Shown: positions 1 to 11,541 of the stretch, piece after piece | Numbering within the stretch: position 1 is the stretch's first letter | How the letters are laid out: each line of letters opens with the position of its first letter | DNA from: Balaenoptera acutorostrata | Lineage: Eukaryota > Chordata > Mammalia > Artiodactyla > Balaenopteridae | Assembly (NCBI RefSeq): GCF_949987535.1 | Contig: NC_080068.1 | Span: forward strand, 82,547,254 to 82,611,253 | Reading direction: 5' to 3' | Length of the DNA stretch: 64,000 bases | Made by a program: the position numbers and the translations under genes | Notes under the pieces: model-generated | Databases searched by the model: none | What the model was told of the DNA's origin: nothing | What the model saw: only the letters and a program-made list of their open reading frames with translations

Positions 1-195
1 AACTGTGGGCATGCTCCAGAAACTGTGAGTACACTCTAGAAATTGTGGAAAGGCTCTAGAAACTGTGGGGAGCCTCTAAAAACTGTGGGAAGGATCTAGA
101 AACTGACAGCAGTCTCTAGAAACTGTGGGCAGTCTCTAGAAACTGCAGGCCGGCTCTAGAAACTGTGGGAAGGCTCTAGAAACTGTGAGCAGGGC

Positions 196-211
196 CTAGA
201 AACAGTGAGCA
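196..211 (+). repeat. 16-bp variant monomer (representative)
   Basis: The distance from CTAG (196) to the next box CCAG (212) is 16 bp because GGCA is missing from GAGCAGGCACC, giving GTGAGCACCAG. The variant recurs with the same neighbours (GAGCAGGGCC before, GGGTAGG after), for example near 3143, 8341, 11495, 13609, 15627, 18935, 21650, 22965, 24920, 28817, 30815, 33562, 35560, 40330, 43510, 52347, 53182, 54838, 61033, 62348 and 63180. One origin followed by amplification is the simplest reading. Confidence 0.9.
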
Positions 212-251
212 CCAGAAACTGTGGGTAGGCTCTAGAAACTGTGAGAAGGCT

Positions 252-269
252 CCAGAAACTGGGCAGGCT
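252..269 (+). repeat. 18-bp variant monomer (representative)
   Basis: CCAGAAACTGGGC lacks the TG of CTGTGGGC, so the spacing to the next box is 18 bp. It recurs after GAGAAGGCTCC, for example near 8391, 11539, 13651, 15669, 18977, 21692, 24963, 30859, 32111, 35604, 36859, 40377, 43553, 46617, 54882 and 61076, sometimes as GGGCCGG. Other copies of the phrase keep the full CTGTGGGC (for example 16981, 28860, 33605), so both alleles circulate in the array. Confidence 0.9.
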
Positions 270-1934
270 CTAGAATATGTGGGCAGGTTCTAGAATCTGT
301 GAGCAGTCTCTAGAATCTGTGGGCAGGCTCTAGAATCTGTGGGCAGGCTCTAGAATCTGTGAGCAGTCTCTAGAAACTGTGGGCAGGTTCTAGAAACTGT
401 GGGCAGGATCTAGAAACTGTGGGCAGGCTCTAGAAACTGTGAGCAGGCTCTATAAACTATGGGCCGGGTCTAGAAAATGTGAACAGGCTCTAGAAACGGT
501 GGGGAGGCTGTAGAAACTGTGGGGAATCTCTAGAAACTGTGGGAAGGATCTAGAAACTATTTGCAGGATCTAGAAACTGTGTGCAGGCTCTAGAAACTGT
601 GGGTAGGCTCTAGAAACGGAGGGAAGCCTCTAGAAACTGTGGGCAGGATCTAGAAACTGTGGGCAGGCTCTAGAAACTGTGGGCAGTATCTAGAAAATGT
701 GGGCAGGCTCTAGAAACTGTGAGCAGAGCCTAGAAACTGTGAGCAGGCACCAGAAACTGTGGGTAGGCTCTAGAAACTGTGAGCAGGCTCTAGAAAATAT
801 AGAGAGGCTCTAGAAACTGTGGGAACCCTCTAGAATCTGTGGGCAGGCTCTAGAATCTGTGAGCAGTCTCTAGAAACTGTGGGCAGGATCTAGAAACTGT
901 GGGCAGGATCTAGAAACTGTGGGCAGGCTCTAGAAACTGTGAGCAGGCTCTAGAAACTGTGGGCAGTATCTAGAAAATGTGGGCAGGCTCTAGAAACTGT
1001 GAGTAGGGTCTAGAAACTGAGGGCAGTCTCTAGGAAATGTGAGCAGGCTCTAGGAACTGTGAGCAGGGCCTATAAACTGTGAGCAGGCTCCAGAAACTGT
1101 GGGTAGGCTCTAGAAACTGTGAGCAGGCTCTAGAAAGTGTGAGGAGGCTCTAGAAACTGTGGGAAGCCTCTAGAATCTGTGGGCAGGCTCTAGAATCTGT
1201 GAGCAGTCTCTAGAAACTGTGGGCAGGCTCCAGAAACTGTGAGTACACTCTAGAAATTGTGGAAAGGCTCTAGAAACTGTGGGGAGCCTCTAAAAACTGT
1301 GGGAAGGATCTAGAAACTGTCAGCAGTCTCTAGAAACTGTGGGCAGGTTGTACAAACTGCGGGCATGCTCTTGAAACTGTGGGAACCCTCTAGAAATTGT
1401 CAGCAGGCTCTAGAAACTGTGGGCAGTCCCTAGAAACTGCAGGCCGGCTCTAGAAACTATGGGAAGGCTCTAAAAACTGTGAGAAGGCTCCAGAAACTGT
1501 GGGCAGGCTCTAGAATATGTGGGCAGGTTCTAGAACCTGTGGGCAGGCTCTAGAATCTATGGGCAGGCTCTAGAATCTGTGAGCAGGCTCTAGAATCGGT
1601 GGGCAGGCTCTAGAATCTGTGGGCAGGATCTAGAATCTATGGGCAGGCTCTAGAATCTGTGAGCAGTCTCTAGAAACTGTGGGCAGGTTCTAGAAACTGT
1701 GGGCAGGATCTAGAAACTGTGGGCAGGCTCTAGAAACTGTGAGCAGGCTCTATAAACTATGGGCCGGGTCTAGAAAATGTGAACAGGCTCTAGAAACTGT
1801 GGGGAGGCTGTAGAAACTGTGGGGAATCTCTAGAAACTGTGGGAAGGATCTAGAAACTATTTGCAGGCTCTTGAAACTGTGAGAAGGCTCCAGAAACTGT
1901 GGGCAGGCTCTAGAATCTGTGGGCAGGCTCTAGA

Positions 1935-2690
1935 ATCTGTGAGCAGGCTCTAGAATCTGTGGGCAGGCTCTAGAATCTGTGAGCAGTCTCTAGAAACTCT
2001 GGGCAGGATCTAGAAACTGTGGGCAGGATCTAGAAACTGTTAGCAGGATCTAGAAACTGTGAGCAGGCTGTAGAAACTGTGGGCAGGCTCTAGAAACCGT
2101 TAGCAGGTTCTAGAATCTGTTAGCACGATCTAGAAACTGTGAGCAGGCTCTAGAAACTGTGGGCAGACTCTAGAATCTTTGAGTAGGCTCTAGAAACTGT
2201 GGGCAGTCTATAAAATATGTGAGCAGTCTCTAGAAACTGTGAGCAGGCTTTAGAAACTGTGGGCAGGTTCTGGAAACTGTGAGCAGGCTCTAGAATATGT
2301 GGGAAGCCTCTACAAACATTGGGAAGCCTCTAGAAACTGTAGGCAGGATCTAGAAACTGTGGGCAGAAAATAGGAACTGTGGGCAGGCTCTAGAAACTGC
2401 GAGCAGGCTCTAGAAACTGTGGGCAGGCTCTAGAAACTGTGGGAATCATCTAGAAACTGTGATTAGGGTCTAGAAACTATGGGCATGCTCTAGAAACTGT
2501 GGGAAGCCTCTAGAAACTGTGGACAGGATCTAGAAAATGTGGGCAGGCTCTAGAAACTGTGAGCAGGGCCTAGAAACTGTGAGCAGGCACCAGAAACTGT
2601 AGGTAGGCTCTAGAAACTGTGAGCAGGCTCTAGAAAATATAGAGAGGCTCTAGAAACTGTGGGAACCCTCTAGAATCTCTGGGCAGGCTC
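1935..2690. repeat. 1,395-bp offset duplication, proximal copy
   Basis: This stretch matches about 3310-4085 at an offset of 1,375 bp, rising to 1,395 bp after the distal copy gains one GTGCAGGCTCC monomer (about 3417-3436). Shared anchors are TTAGCACGATC (2120/3515), AAAATAGG (2367/3762) and GGGAACCCTC (2661/4056). The distal copy has private changes, for example CTAGACAC at about 3586 and AATAGGGAC at 3766. The match is lost after 2690/4085. Confidence 0.75.
2361..2375 (+). repeat. AAAATAGG variant monomer, first copy of an array-wide landmark
   Basis: Here the box CTCTAGAA is replaced by AAAATAGGAA, the most divergent box in the array, with the 20-bp length kept. First A positions are 2367, 3762, 5902, 6682, 10518, 12372, 14686, 17698 (TAAATAGG), 20072, 23724, 23904, 26058, 29736, 34482, 38852, 42030, 45188, 48310, 50350, 57917 and 59957. 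It is missing at the equivalent points near 53766 and 63767. The spacings between copies gave the repeat offsets used for the other blocks. Confidence 0.9.
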
Positions 2691-3205
2691 TAGAATCTGT
2701 GAGCAGTCTCTAGAAACTGTGGGCAGGATCTAGAAACTGTGGGCAGGATCTAGAAACTGTGGGCAGGCTCTAGAAAGTGTGAGGAAGCTCTACAAACTGT
2801 GGGAAGCCTCTAGAATCTGTGGGCAGGCTCTAGAATCTGTGAGCAGTCTCTAGAAACTGTGGGCAGGCTCCAGAAACTGTGAGTACACTCTAGAAATTGT
2901 GGAAAGGCTCTAGAAACTGTGGGGAGCCTCTAAAAACTGTGGGAAGGATCTAGAAACTGTCAGCAGTCTCTAGAAACTGTGGGCAGGTTGTACAAACTGC
3001 GGGCATGCTCTTGAAACTGTGGGAACCCTCTAGAAATTGTCAGCAGGCTCTAGAAACTGTGGGCAGTCCCTAGAAACTGCAGGCCGGCTCTAGAAACTAT
3101 GGGAAGGCTCTAGAAACTGTGAGCAGGGCCTAGAAACTGTGAGCACCAGAAACTGTGGGTAGGCTCTAGAAACTGTGAGAAGGCTCCAGAAACTGTGGGC
3201 AGGCT

Positions 3206-3224
3206 CTAGAATATGTGGGAGGTT
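3206..3224 (+). repeat. 19-bp variant monomer
   Basis: AATATGTGGGAGG lacks one base relative to AATATGTGGGCAGG, which shifts the phase of all following monomers by one. The same one-base loss is present near 53252 and 63253. The usual 20-bp form is at 1515, 8401, 16999 and others. Confidence 0.85.
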
Positions 3225-3309
3225 CTAGAACCTGTGGGCAGGCTCTAGAATCTATGGGCAGGCTCTAGAATCTGTCAGCAGACTCTAGAATCTGTGGGCA
3301 GGCTCTAGA

Positions 3310-4085
3310 ATCTGTGAGCAGGCTCTAGAATCTGTGGGCAGGCTCTAGAATCTGTGAGCAGTCTCTAGAAACTCTGGGCAGGATCTAGAAACTGTGGGCA
3401 GGATCTAGAAACTGTGTGCAGGCTCCAGAAACTGTTAGCAGGATCTAGAAACTGTGAGCAGGCTGTAGAAACTGTGGGCAGGCTCTAGAAACCGTTAGCA
3501 GGTTCTAGAATCTGTTAGCACGATCTAGAAACTGTGAGCAGGCTCTAGAAACTGTGGGCAGACTCTAGAATCTTTGAGTAGGCTCTAGACACTGTGGGCA
3601 GTCTATAAAATATGTGAGCAGTCTCTAGAAACTGTGAGCAGGCTTTAGAAACTGTGGGCAGGTTCTGGAAACTGTGAGCAGGCTCTAGAATATGTGGGAA
3701 GCCTCTACAAACATTGGGAAGCCTCTAGAAACTGTAGGCAGGATCTAGAAACTGTGGGCAGAAAATAGGGACTGTGGGCAGGCTCTAGAAACTGCGAGCA
3801 GGCTCTAGAAGCTGTGGGCAGGCTCTAGAAACTGTGGGAATCATCTAGAAACTGTGATTAGGGTCTAGAAACTATGGGCATGCTCTAGAAACTGTGGGAA
3901 GCCTCTAGAAACTGTGGGCAGGATCTAGAAAATGTGGGCAGGCTCTAGAAACTGTGAGCAGGGCCTAGAAACTGTGAGCAGGCACCAGAAACTGTGGGTA
4001 GGCTCTACAAACTGTGAGCAGGCTCTAGAAAATATAGAGAGGCTCTAGAAACTGTGGGAACCCTCTAGAATCTGTGGGCAGGCTC
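3310..4085. repeat. 1,395-bp offset duplication, distal copy
   Basis: This is the second copy of the 1935-2690 block. Its private variants CTAGACAC (about 3586) and CTAGAAGCTG (about 3806) are shared with 12206 and 12416. It is therefore closer to the 12-kb region than to its own neighbour, which argues for exchange between distant parts of the array. Confidence 0.7.
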
Positions 4086-6075
4086 TGGAAACTGTGAGTA
4101 GGCTCCAGAAAATGTGGGCAGGCTCTAGAATCTGTGGGCAGGCTCTAGAATCTGTGGGAAGGCTCTAGAATCTGTGGGCAGGCTCTAGAATCTGTGGGCA
4201 GGCTCTAGAATCTGTGGGCAGGCTCTAGAAACTATGGGCAGGGTCTAGAATCTATGGGGAGGCTCTAGAAACTGTGAGTAGGCTCTAGAAACTGTGGGCA
4301 GGCTCTAGAATCTGTAAGCAGTCTCTAGAAACTGTGGGCAGGATCTAGAAACTGTGAGCAGGGCCTAGAAACTGTGAGCAGGCACCAGAAACTGTGGGTA
4401 GGCTCTAGAAACTGTGAACAGGCTCTAGAAAGTGTGAGGAGGCTCTAGAAACTGTGGGAAGCCTCTAGAATCTGTGGGCAGGCTCTAGAATCTGTGAGCA
4501 GTCTCTAAAAACTGTGGGCATGCTCCAGAAACTGTGAGTACACTCTAGAAAATGTGGAAAGGCTCTAGAAACTGTGGGGAGCCTCTAAAAACTGTGGGAA
4601 GGATCTAGAAACTGACAGCAGGCTCTAGAAACTATGGGCAGGCTCTAGAATCTGTGAGCAGTCTCTAGAAACTGTGGGCAGGTTCTAGAAACTGTGGGCA
4701 GGATCTAGAAACTGTGGGCAGGCTCTAGAAACTGCGAGCAGGCTCTATAAACTATGGGCCGGGTCTAGAAAATGTGAACAGGCTCTAGAAACTGTGGGGA
4801 GGCTGTAGAAACTGTGGGGAATCTCTAGAAACTGTGGGAAGGATCTAGAAACTATTTGCAGGATCTAGAAACTGTGGGCAGTATCTAGAAAATGTGGGCA
4901 GGCTCTAGAAACTGTGAGCAGAGCCTAGAAACTGTGAGCAGGCACCAGAAACTGTGGGTAGGCTCTAGAAACTGTGAGCAGGCTCTAGAAAATATAGAGA
5001 GGCTCTAGAAACTGTGGGAACCCTCTAGAATCTGTGGGCAGGCTCTAGAATCTGTGAGCAGTCTCTAGAAACTGTGGGCAGGATCTAGAAACTGTGGGCA
5101 GGATCTAGAAACTGTGGGCAGGCTCTAGAAACTGTGAGCAGGCTCTAGAAACTGTGGGCAGTATCTAGAAAATGTGGGCAGGCTCTAGAAACTGTGAGTA
5201 GGGTCTAGAAACTGAGGGCAGTCTCTAGGAAATGTGAGCAGGCTCTAGGAACTGTGAGCAGGGCCTATAAACTGTGAGCAGGCTCCAGAAACTGTGGGTA
5301 GGTTCTAGAAACTGTGAGCAGGCTCTAGAAAGTGTGAGGAGGCTCTAGAAACTGTGGGAAGCCTCTAGAATCTGTGGGCAGGCTCTAGAATCTGTGAGCA
5401 GTCTCTAGAAACTGTGGGCAGGCTCCAGAAACTGTGAGTACACTCTAGAAATTGTGGAAAGGCTCTAGAAACTGTGGGGAGCCTCTAAAAACTGTGGGAA
5501 GGATCTAGAAACTGTCAGCAGTCTCTAGAAACTGTGGGCAGGATCTAGAAACTGTGTGCAGGCTCCAGAAACTGTTAGCAGGATCTAGAAACTGTGAGCA
5601 GGCTGTAGAAACTGTGGGCAGGCTCTAGAAACCGTTAGCAGGTTCTAGAATCTGTTAGCACGATCTAGAAACTGTGAGCAGGCTCTAGAAACTGTGGGCA
5701 GACTCTAGAATCTTTGAGTAGGCTCTAGACACTGTGGGCAGTCTATAAAATATGTGAGCAGTCTCTAGAAACTGTGAGCAGGCTTTAGAAACTGTGGGCA
5801 GGTTCTGGAAACTGTGAGCAGGCTCTAGAATATGTGGGAAGCCTCTACAAACATTGGGAAGCCTCTAGAAACTGTAGGCAGGATCTAGAAACTGTGGACA
5901 GAAAATAGGAACTGTGGGCAGGCTCTAGGAACTGCGAGCAGGCTCTAGAAACTGTGGGCAGGCTCTAGAAACTGTGGGAATCATCTAGAAACAGTGATTA
6001 GGGTCTAGAAACTATGGGCATGCTCTAGAAACTGTGGGAAGCCTCTAGAAACTGTGGGCAGGATCTAGAAAATGT

Positions 6076-6435
6076 GGGCAGGCTCTAGAAACTGTGAGCA
6101 GGGCCTAGAAACTGTGAGCAGGCACCAGAAACTGTGGGTAGGCTCTAGAAACTGTGAGCAGGCTCTAGAAAATATAGAGAGGCTCTAGAAACTGTGGGAA
6201 CCCTCTAGAATCTGTGGGCAGGCTCTAGAAACTGTGAGTAGGCTCCAGAATATGTGGGCAGGCTCTAGAAACTGTGAGCAGGGCCTAGAAACTGTGAGCA
6301 GGCACCAGAAACTGTGGGTAGGCTCTAGAAACTGTGAGCAGGCTCTAGAAAATATAGAGAGGCTCTAGAAACTGTGGGAACCCTCTAGAATCTGTGGGCA
6401 GGCTCTAGAAACTGTGAGTAGGCTCCAGAAACTGT
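6076..6435. repeat. 180-bp (9-monomer) tandem duplication
   Basis: Two adjacent runs of nine monomers, about 6076-6255 and 6256-6435, have the same variant order: GAGCAGGGCC, GAGCAGGCACC, GGGTAGGCTC, GAAAATATAGAG, GGGAACCCTC, then GAGTAGGCTCC. The GCACCAGAA landmarks sit at 6123 and 6303. A small difference is AATATG at 6249 against AACTG at 6429. An event of the same size but different content occurs at 23.7-24.1 kb. Confidence 0.85.
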
Positions 6436-7010
6436 GGGCAGGCTCTAGAATCTGTGGGCAGGCTCTAGAATCTGTGGGAAGGCTCTAGAATCTGTGGGCA
6501 GGCTCTAGAATCTGTGGGCAGGCTCTAGAAACTATGGGCAGGGTCTAGAATCTATGGGGAGGCTCTAGAAACTGTGAATAGGCTCTAGAAACTGTGGGCA
6601 GGCTCTAGAATCTGTGGGAAGCCTCTACAAACATTGGGAAGCCTCTAGAAACTGTAGGCAGGATCTAGAAACTGTGGGCAGAAAATAGGAACTGTGGACA
6701 GGCTCTAGAAACTGCGAGCAGGCTCTAGAAACTGTGGGCAGGCTCTAGAAACTGTGGGAATCATCTAGAAACTGTGATTAGGGTCTAGAAACTATGGGCA
6801 TGCTCTAGAAACTGTGGGAAGCTTCTAGAAACTGTGGGCAGGATCTAGAAAATGTGGGCAGGCTCTAGAAACTGTGAGCAGGGCCTAGAAACTGTGAGCA
6901 GGCACGAGAAACTGTGGGTAGGCTCTAGAAACTGTGAGCAGGCTCTAGAAAATATAGAGAGGCTCTAGAAACTGTGGGAACCCTCTAGAATCTGTGGGCA
7001 GGCTCTAGAA

Positions 7011-7130
7011 ACTGTGAGTAGGCTCCAGAAAATGTGGGCAGGCTCTAGAATCTGTGGGCAGGCTCTAGAAACTGTGAGTAGGCTCCAGAAAATGTGGGCA
7101 GGCTCTAGAATCTGTGGGAAGGCTCTAGAA
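7011..7130. repeat. 60-bp (3-monomer) tandem duplication
   Basis: A three-monomer phrase (GTGAGTAGGCTCC, AAAATGTGGGCAGG, then an AATCTG monomer) is present twice in direct succession. The equivalent phrase is also doubled at about 12701-12820, 18021-18120 and 24230-24320. It occurs once in other equivalent positions, for example 20581-20640. Confidence 0.75.
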
Positions 7131-7784
7131 TCTGTGGGCAGGCTCTAGAATCTGTGGGCAGGCTCTAGAAACTATGGGCAGGGTCTAGAATCTATGGGGA
7201 GGCTCTAGAAACTGTGAGTAGGCTCTAGAAACTGTGGGCAGGCTCTAGAATCTGTGAGCAGTCTCTAGAAACTGTGGGCAGGCTCTAGAAGCTGTGAGCA
7301 GGGCCTAGAAACTGTGAGCAGGCACCAGAAACTGTGGGAAGGCTCTAGAATCTGTGGGAAGGCTCTAGAATCTGTGGGCAGGCTCTAGAATCTGTGGGCA
7401 GGCTCTAGAAACTATGGGCAGGGTCTAGAATCTATGGGGAGGCTCTAGAAACTGTGAGTAGGCTCTAGAAACTGTGGGCAGGCTCTAGAATCTGTGAGCA
7501 GTCTCTAGAAACTGTGGGCAGGATCTAGAAACTGTGAGCAGGGCCTAGAAACTGTGAGCAGGCACCAGAAACTGTGGGTAGGCTCTAGAAACTGTGAGCA
7601 AGCTCTAGAAAATATAGAGAGGCTCTAGAAACTGTGGAAAGCCTCTAGAATCTGTGGGCAGGCTCTAGAAACTGTGAGTATGCTCCAGAAAATGTAGGCA
7701 GGCTCTAGAATCTGTGGGCACTCTCTAGAATCTGTGGGCAGGCTCTAGAATCTGTGGGCAGGCTCTAGAAACTGTGACCAGTAT

Positions 7785-7806
7785 CTAGGAACACTATGGC
7801 CAGGCT
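7785..7806 (+). repeat. 22-bp variant monomer (representative)
   Basis: The monomer after ACCAGTATC reads CTAGGAACNCTATGGCCAGG and is 22 bp to the next CTAG. It is the only lengthened monomer type I found. It recurs near 15309, 21095, 27081, 30259, 35005, 39695, 39778, 40829, 42871, 42955, 44011, 46031, 46113, 47109, 49149, 50789, 54282, 55636, 55720, 56709, 58749 and 60478. The first copy has AACAC where the others have AACTC. Confidence 0.9.
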
Positions 7807-8131
7807 CTAGAAACTGTGAGTAGGCTCTAGAAACTGTGGGCAGGCTCTAGAATCTGTGAGCAGTCTCTAGAAACTGTGGGCAGGATCTAGAAACTGTGGG
7901 CAGGCTCTAGAAACTGTGAGCAGGCTCTAGAAACTGTGGGCCAGGTCTAGGAAATGTGAGCAGGCTCTAGAAGCTGTGAGCAGGGCCTATAAACTGTGAG
8001 CAGGCTCCAGAAACTGTGGGTAGGCTCTAGAAACTGTGAGCAGGCTCTAGAAAGTGTGAGGAGGCTCTAGAAACTGTGGGAAGCCTCTAGAATCTGTGGG
8101 CAGGCTCTAGAATCTGTGAGCAGTCTCTAGA

Positions 8132-11100
8132 AACTGTGGGCATGCTCCAGAAACTGTGAGTACACTCTAGAAATTGTGGAAAGGCTCTAGAAACTGTGGG
8201 GAGCCTCTAAAAACTGTGGGAAGGATCTAGAAACTGACAGCAGTCTCTAGAAACTGTGGGCAGTCTCTAGAAACTGCAGGCCGGCTCTAGAAACTGTGGG
8301 AAGGCTCTAGAAACTGTGAGCAGGGCCTAGAAACAGTGAGCACCAGAAACTGTGGGTAGGCTCTAGAAACTGTGAGAAGGCTCCAGAAACTGGGCAGGCT
8401 CTAGAATATGTGGGCAGGTTCTAGAATCTGTGAGCAGTCTCTAGAATCTGTGGGCAGGCTCTAGAATCTGTGGGCAGGCTCTAGAATCTGTGAGCAGTCT
8501 CTAGAAACTGTGGGCAGGTTCTAGAAACTGTGGGCAGGATCTAGAAACTGTGGGCAGGCTCTAGAAACTGTGAGCAGGCTCTATAAACTATGGGCCGGGT
8601 CTAGAAAATGTGAACAGGCTCTAGAAACTGTGGGGAGGCTGTAGAAACTGTGGGGAATCTCTAGAAACTGTGGGAAGGATCTAGAAACTATTTGCAGGAT
8701 CTAGAAACTGTGGGCAGGATCTAGAAACTGTGTGCAGGCTCTAGAAACTGTGGGTAGGCTCTAGAAACGGAGGGAAGCCTCTAGAAACTGTGGGCAGGAT
8801 CTAGAAACTGTGGGCAGGCTCTAGAAACTGTGGGCAGTATCTAGAAAATGTGGGCAGGCTCTAGAAACTGTGAGCAGAGCCTAGAAACTGTGAGCAGGCA
8901 CCAGAAACTGTGGGTAGGCTCTAGAAACTGTGAGCAGGCTCTAGAAAATATAGAGAGGCTCTAGAAACTGTGGGAACCCTCTAGAATCTGTGGGCAGGCT
9001 CTAGAATCTGTGAGCAGTCTCTAGAAACTGTGGGCAGGATCTAGAAACTGTGGGCAGGATCTAGAAACTGTGGGCAGGCTCTAGAAACTGTGAGCAGGCT
9101 CTAGAAACTGTGGGCAGTATCTAGAAAATGTGGGCAGGCTCTAGAAACTGTGAGTAGGGTCTAGAAACTGAGGGCAGTCTCTAGGAAATGTGAGCAGGCT
9201 CTAGGAACTGTGAGCAGGGCCTATAAACTGTGAGCAGGCTCCAGAAACTGTGGGTAGGCTCTAGAAACTGTGAGCAGGCTCTAGAAAGTGTGAGGAGGCT
9301 CTAGAAACTGTGGGAAGCCTCTAGAATCTGTGGGCAGGCTCTAGAATCTGTGAGCAGTCTCTAGAAACTGTGGGCAGGCTCCAGAAACTGTGAGTACACT
9401 CTAGAAATTGTGGAAAGGCTCTAGAAACTGTGGGGAGCCTCTAAAAACTGTGGGAAGGATCTAGAAACTGTCAGCAGTCTCTAGAAACTGTGGGCAGGTT
9501 GTACAAACTGCGGGCATGCTCTTGAAACTGTGGGAACCCTCTAGAAATTGTCAGCAGGCTCTAGAAACTGTGGGCAGTCCCTAGAAACTGCAGGCCGGCT
9601 CTAGAAACTATGGGAAGGCTCTAAAAACTGTGAGAAGGCTCCAGAAACTGTGGGCAGGCTCTAGAATATGTGGGCAGGTTCTAGAACCTGTGGGCAGGCT
9701 CTAGAATCTATGGGCAGGCTCTAGAATCTGTGAGCAGGCTCTAGAATCGGTGGGCAGGCTCTAGAATCTGTGGGCAGGATCTAGAATCTATGGGCAGGCT
9801 CTAGAATCTGTGAGCAGTCTCTAGAAACTGTGGGCAGGTTCTAGAAACTGTGGGCAGGATCTAGAAACTGTGGGCAGGCTCTAGAAACTGTGAGCAGGCT
9901 CTATAAACTATGGGCCGGGTCTAGAAAATGTGAACAGGCTCTAGAAACTGTGGGGAGGCTGTAGAAACTGTGGGGAATCTCTAGAAACTGTGGGAAGGAT
10001 CTAGAAACTATTTGCAGGCTCTTGAAACTGTGAGAAGGCTCCAGAAACTGTGGGCAGGCTCTAGAATCTGTGGGCAGGCTCTAGAATCTGTGGGCAGGCT
10101 CTAGAATCTGTGAGCAGTCTCTAGAAACTCTGGGCAGGATCTAGAAACTGTGGGCAGGATCTAGAAACTGTGTGCAGGCTCCAGAAACTGTTAGCAGGAT
10201 CTAGAAACTGTGAGCAGGCTGTAGAAACTGTGGGCAGGCTCTAGAAACCGTTAGCAGGTTCTAGAATCTGTTAGCACGATCTAGAAACTGTGAGCAGGCT
10301 CTAGAAACTGTGGGCAGACTCTAGAATCTTTGAGTAGGCTCTAGAAACTGTGGGCAGTCTATAAAATATGTGAGCAGTCTCTAGAAACTGTGAGCAGGCT
10401 TTAGAAACTGTGGGCAGGTTCTGGAAACTGTGAGCAGGCTCTAGAATATGTGGGAAGCCTCTACAAACATTGGGAAGCCTCTAGAAACTGTAGGCAGGAT
10501 CTAGAAACTGTGGGCAGAAAATAGGAACTGTGGGCAGGCTCTAGAAACTGCGAGCAGGCTCTAGAAACTGTGGGCAGGCTCTAGAAACTGTGGGAATCAT
10601 CTAGAAACTGTGATTAGGGTCTAGAAACTATGGGCATGCTCTAGAAACTGTGGGAAGCCTCTAGAAACTGTGGACAGGATCTAGAAAATGTGGGCAGGCT
10701 CTAGAAACTGTGAGCAGGGCCTAGAAACTGTGAGCAGGCACCAGAAACTGTGGGTAGGCTCTAGAAACTGTGAGCAGGCTCTAGAAAATATAGAGAGGCT
10801 CTAGAAACTGTGGGAACCCTCTAGAATCTCTGGGCAGGCTCTAGAATCTGTGAGCAGTCTCTAGAAACTGTGGGCAGGATCTAGAAACTGTGGGCAGGAT
10901 CTAGAAACTGTGGGCAGGCTCTAGAAACTGTGAGCAGGCTCTAGAAACTGTGGGCAGTATCTAGAAAATGTGGGCAGGCTCTAGAAACTGTGAGTAGGGT
11001 CTAGAAACTGAGGGCAGTCTCTAGGAAATGTGAGCAGGCTCTAGGAACTGTGAGCAGGGCCTATAAACTGTGAGCAGGCTCCAGAAACTGTGGGTAGGCT

Positions 11101-11541
11101 CTAGAAACTGTGAGCAGGCTCTAGAAAGTGTGAGGAGGCTCTAGAAACTGTGGGAAGCCTCTAGAATCTGTGGGCAGGCTCTAGAATCTGTGAGCAGTCT
11201 CTAGAAACTGTGGGCAGGCTCCAGAAACTGTGAGTACACTCTAGAAATTGTGGAAAGGCTCTAGAAACTGTGGGGAGCCTCTAAAAACTGTGGGAAGGAT
11301 CTAGAAACTGTCAGCAGTCTCTAGAAACTGTGGGCAGGTTGTACAAACTGCGGGCATGCTCTTGAAACTGTGGGAACCCTCTAGAAATTGTCAGCAGGCT
11401 CTAGAAACTGTGGGCAGTCCCTAGAAACTGCAGGCCGGCTCTAGAAACTATGGGAAGGCTCTAGAAACTGTGAGCAGGGCCTAGAAACTGTGAGCACCAG
11501 AAACTGTGGGTAGGCTCTAGAAACTGTGAGAAGGCTCCAGA
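8132..11541. repeat. 8.1-kb higher-order repeat, copy 2
   Basis: This is the longer partner of 1-3190. It keeps the 200 bp (about 10918-11117) that the first copy lacks, including the GGGCAGTATC, GAGTAGGGTC and CTAGGAAATG monomers. Both copies begin at a GGGCATGCTCC monomer followed by GAGTACACTC. The same start motif recurs at about 4510, 13404, 18730, 21437, 30612, 31867, 35358, 36613, 46447, 56075 and 60833, so it is a general landmark of the array rather than a unique border. Confidence 0.8.

Larger units (their letters stand above)
1..3190. repeat. 8.1-kb higher-order repeat, copy 1 (shortened)
   Basis: This stretch has the same order of variant monomers as 8132-11541. The offset is 8,131 at the start, 8,151 after one extra monomer near 8701-8720, and 8,351 after a 200-bp (10-monomer) loss at about 2766-2770. 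Anchors checked are the ACGGAGGG monomer (about 616 and 8767), the TTAGCACGATC monomer (2120 and 10271) and the AAAATAGG monomer (2367 and 10518). The copies diverge at about 3190/11541. The deletion junction gives a hybrid monomer run containing the box variants GGAAGCTC and CTACAAAC at about 2780-2795. Confidence 0.8.

Noticed and set aside
2367..2374. AAAATAGG monomer as an inserted element or regulatory site
   Set aside because: It keeps the 20-bp length and the flanking CTG and GGGCAG, so it is a substituted monomer. It recurs only because the higher-order repeats were copied.
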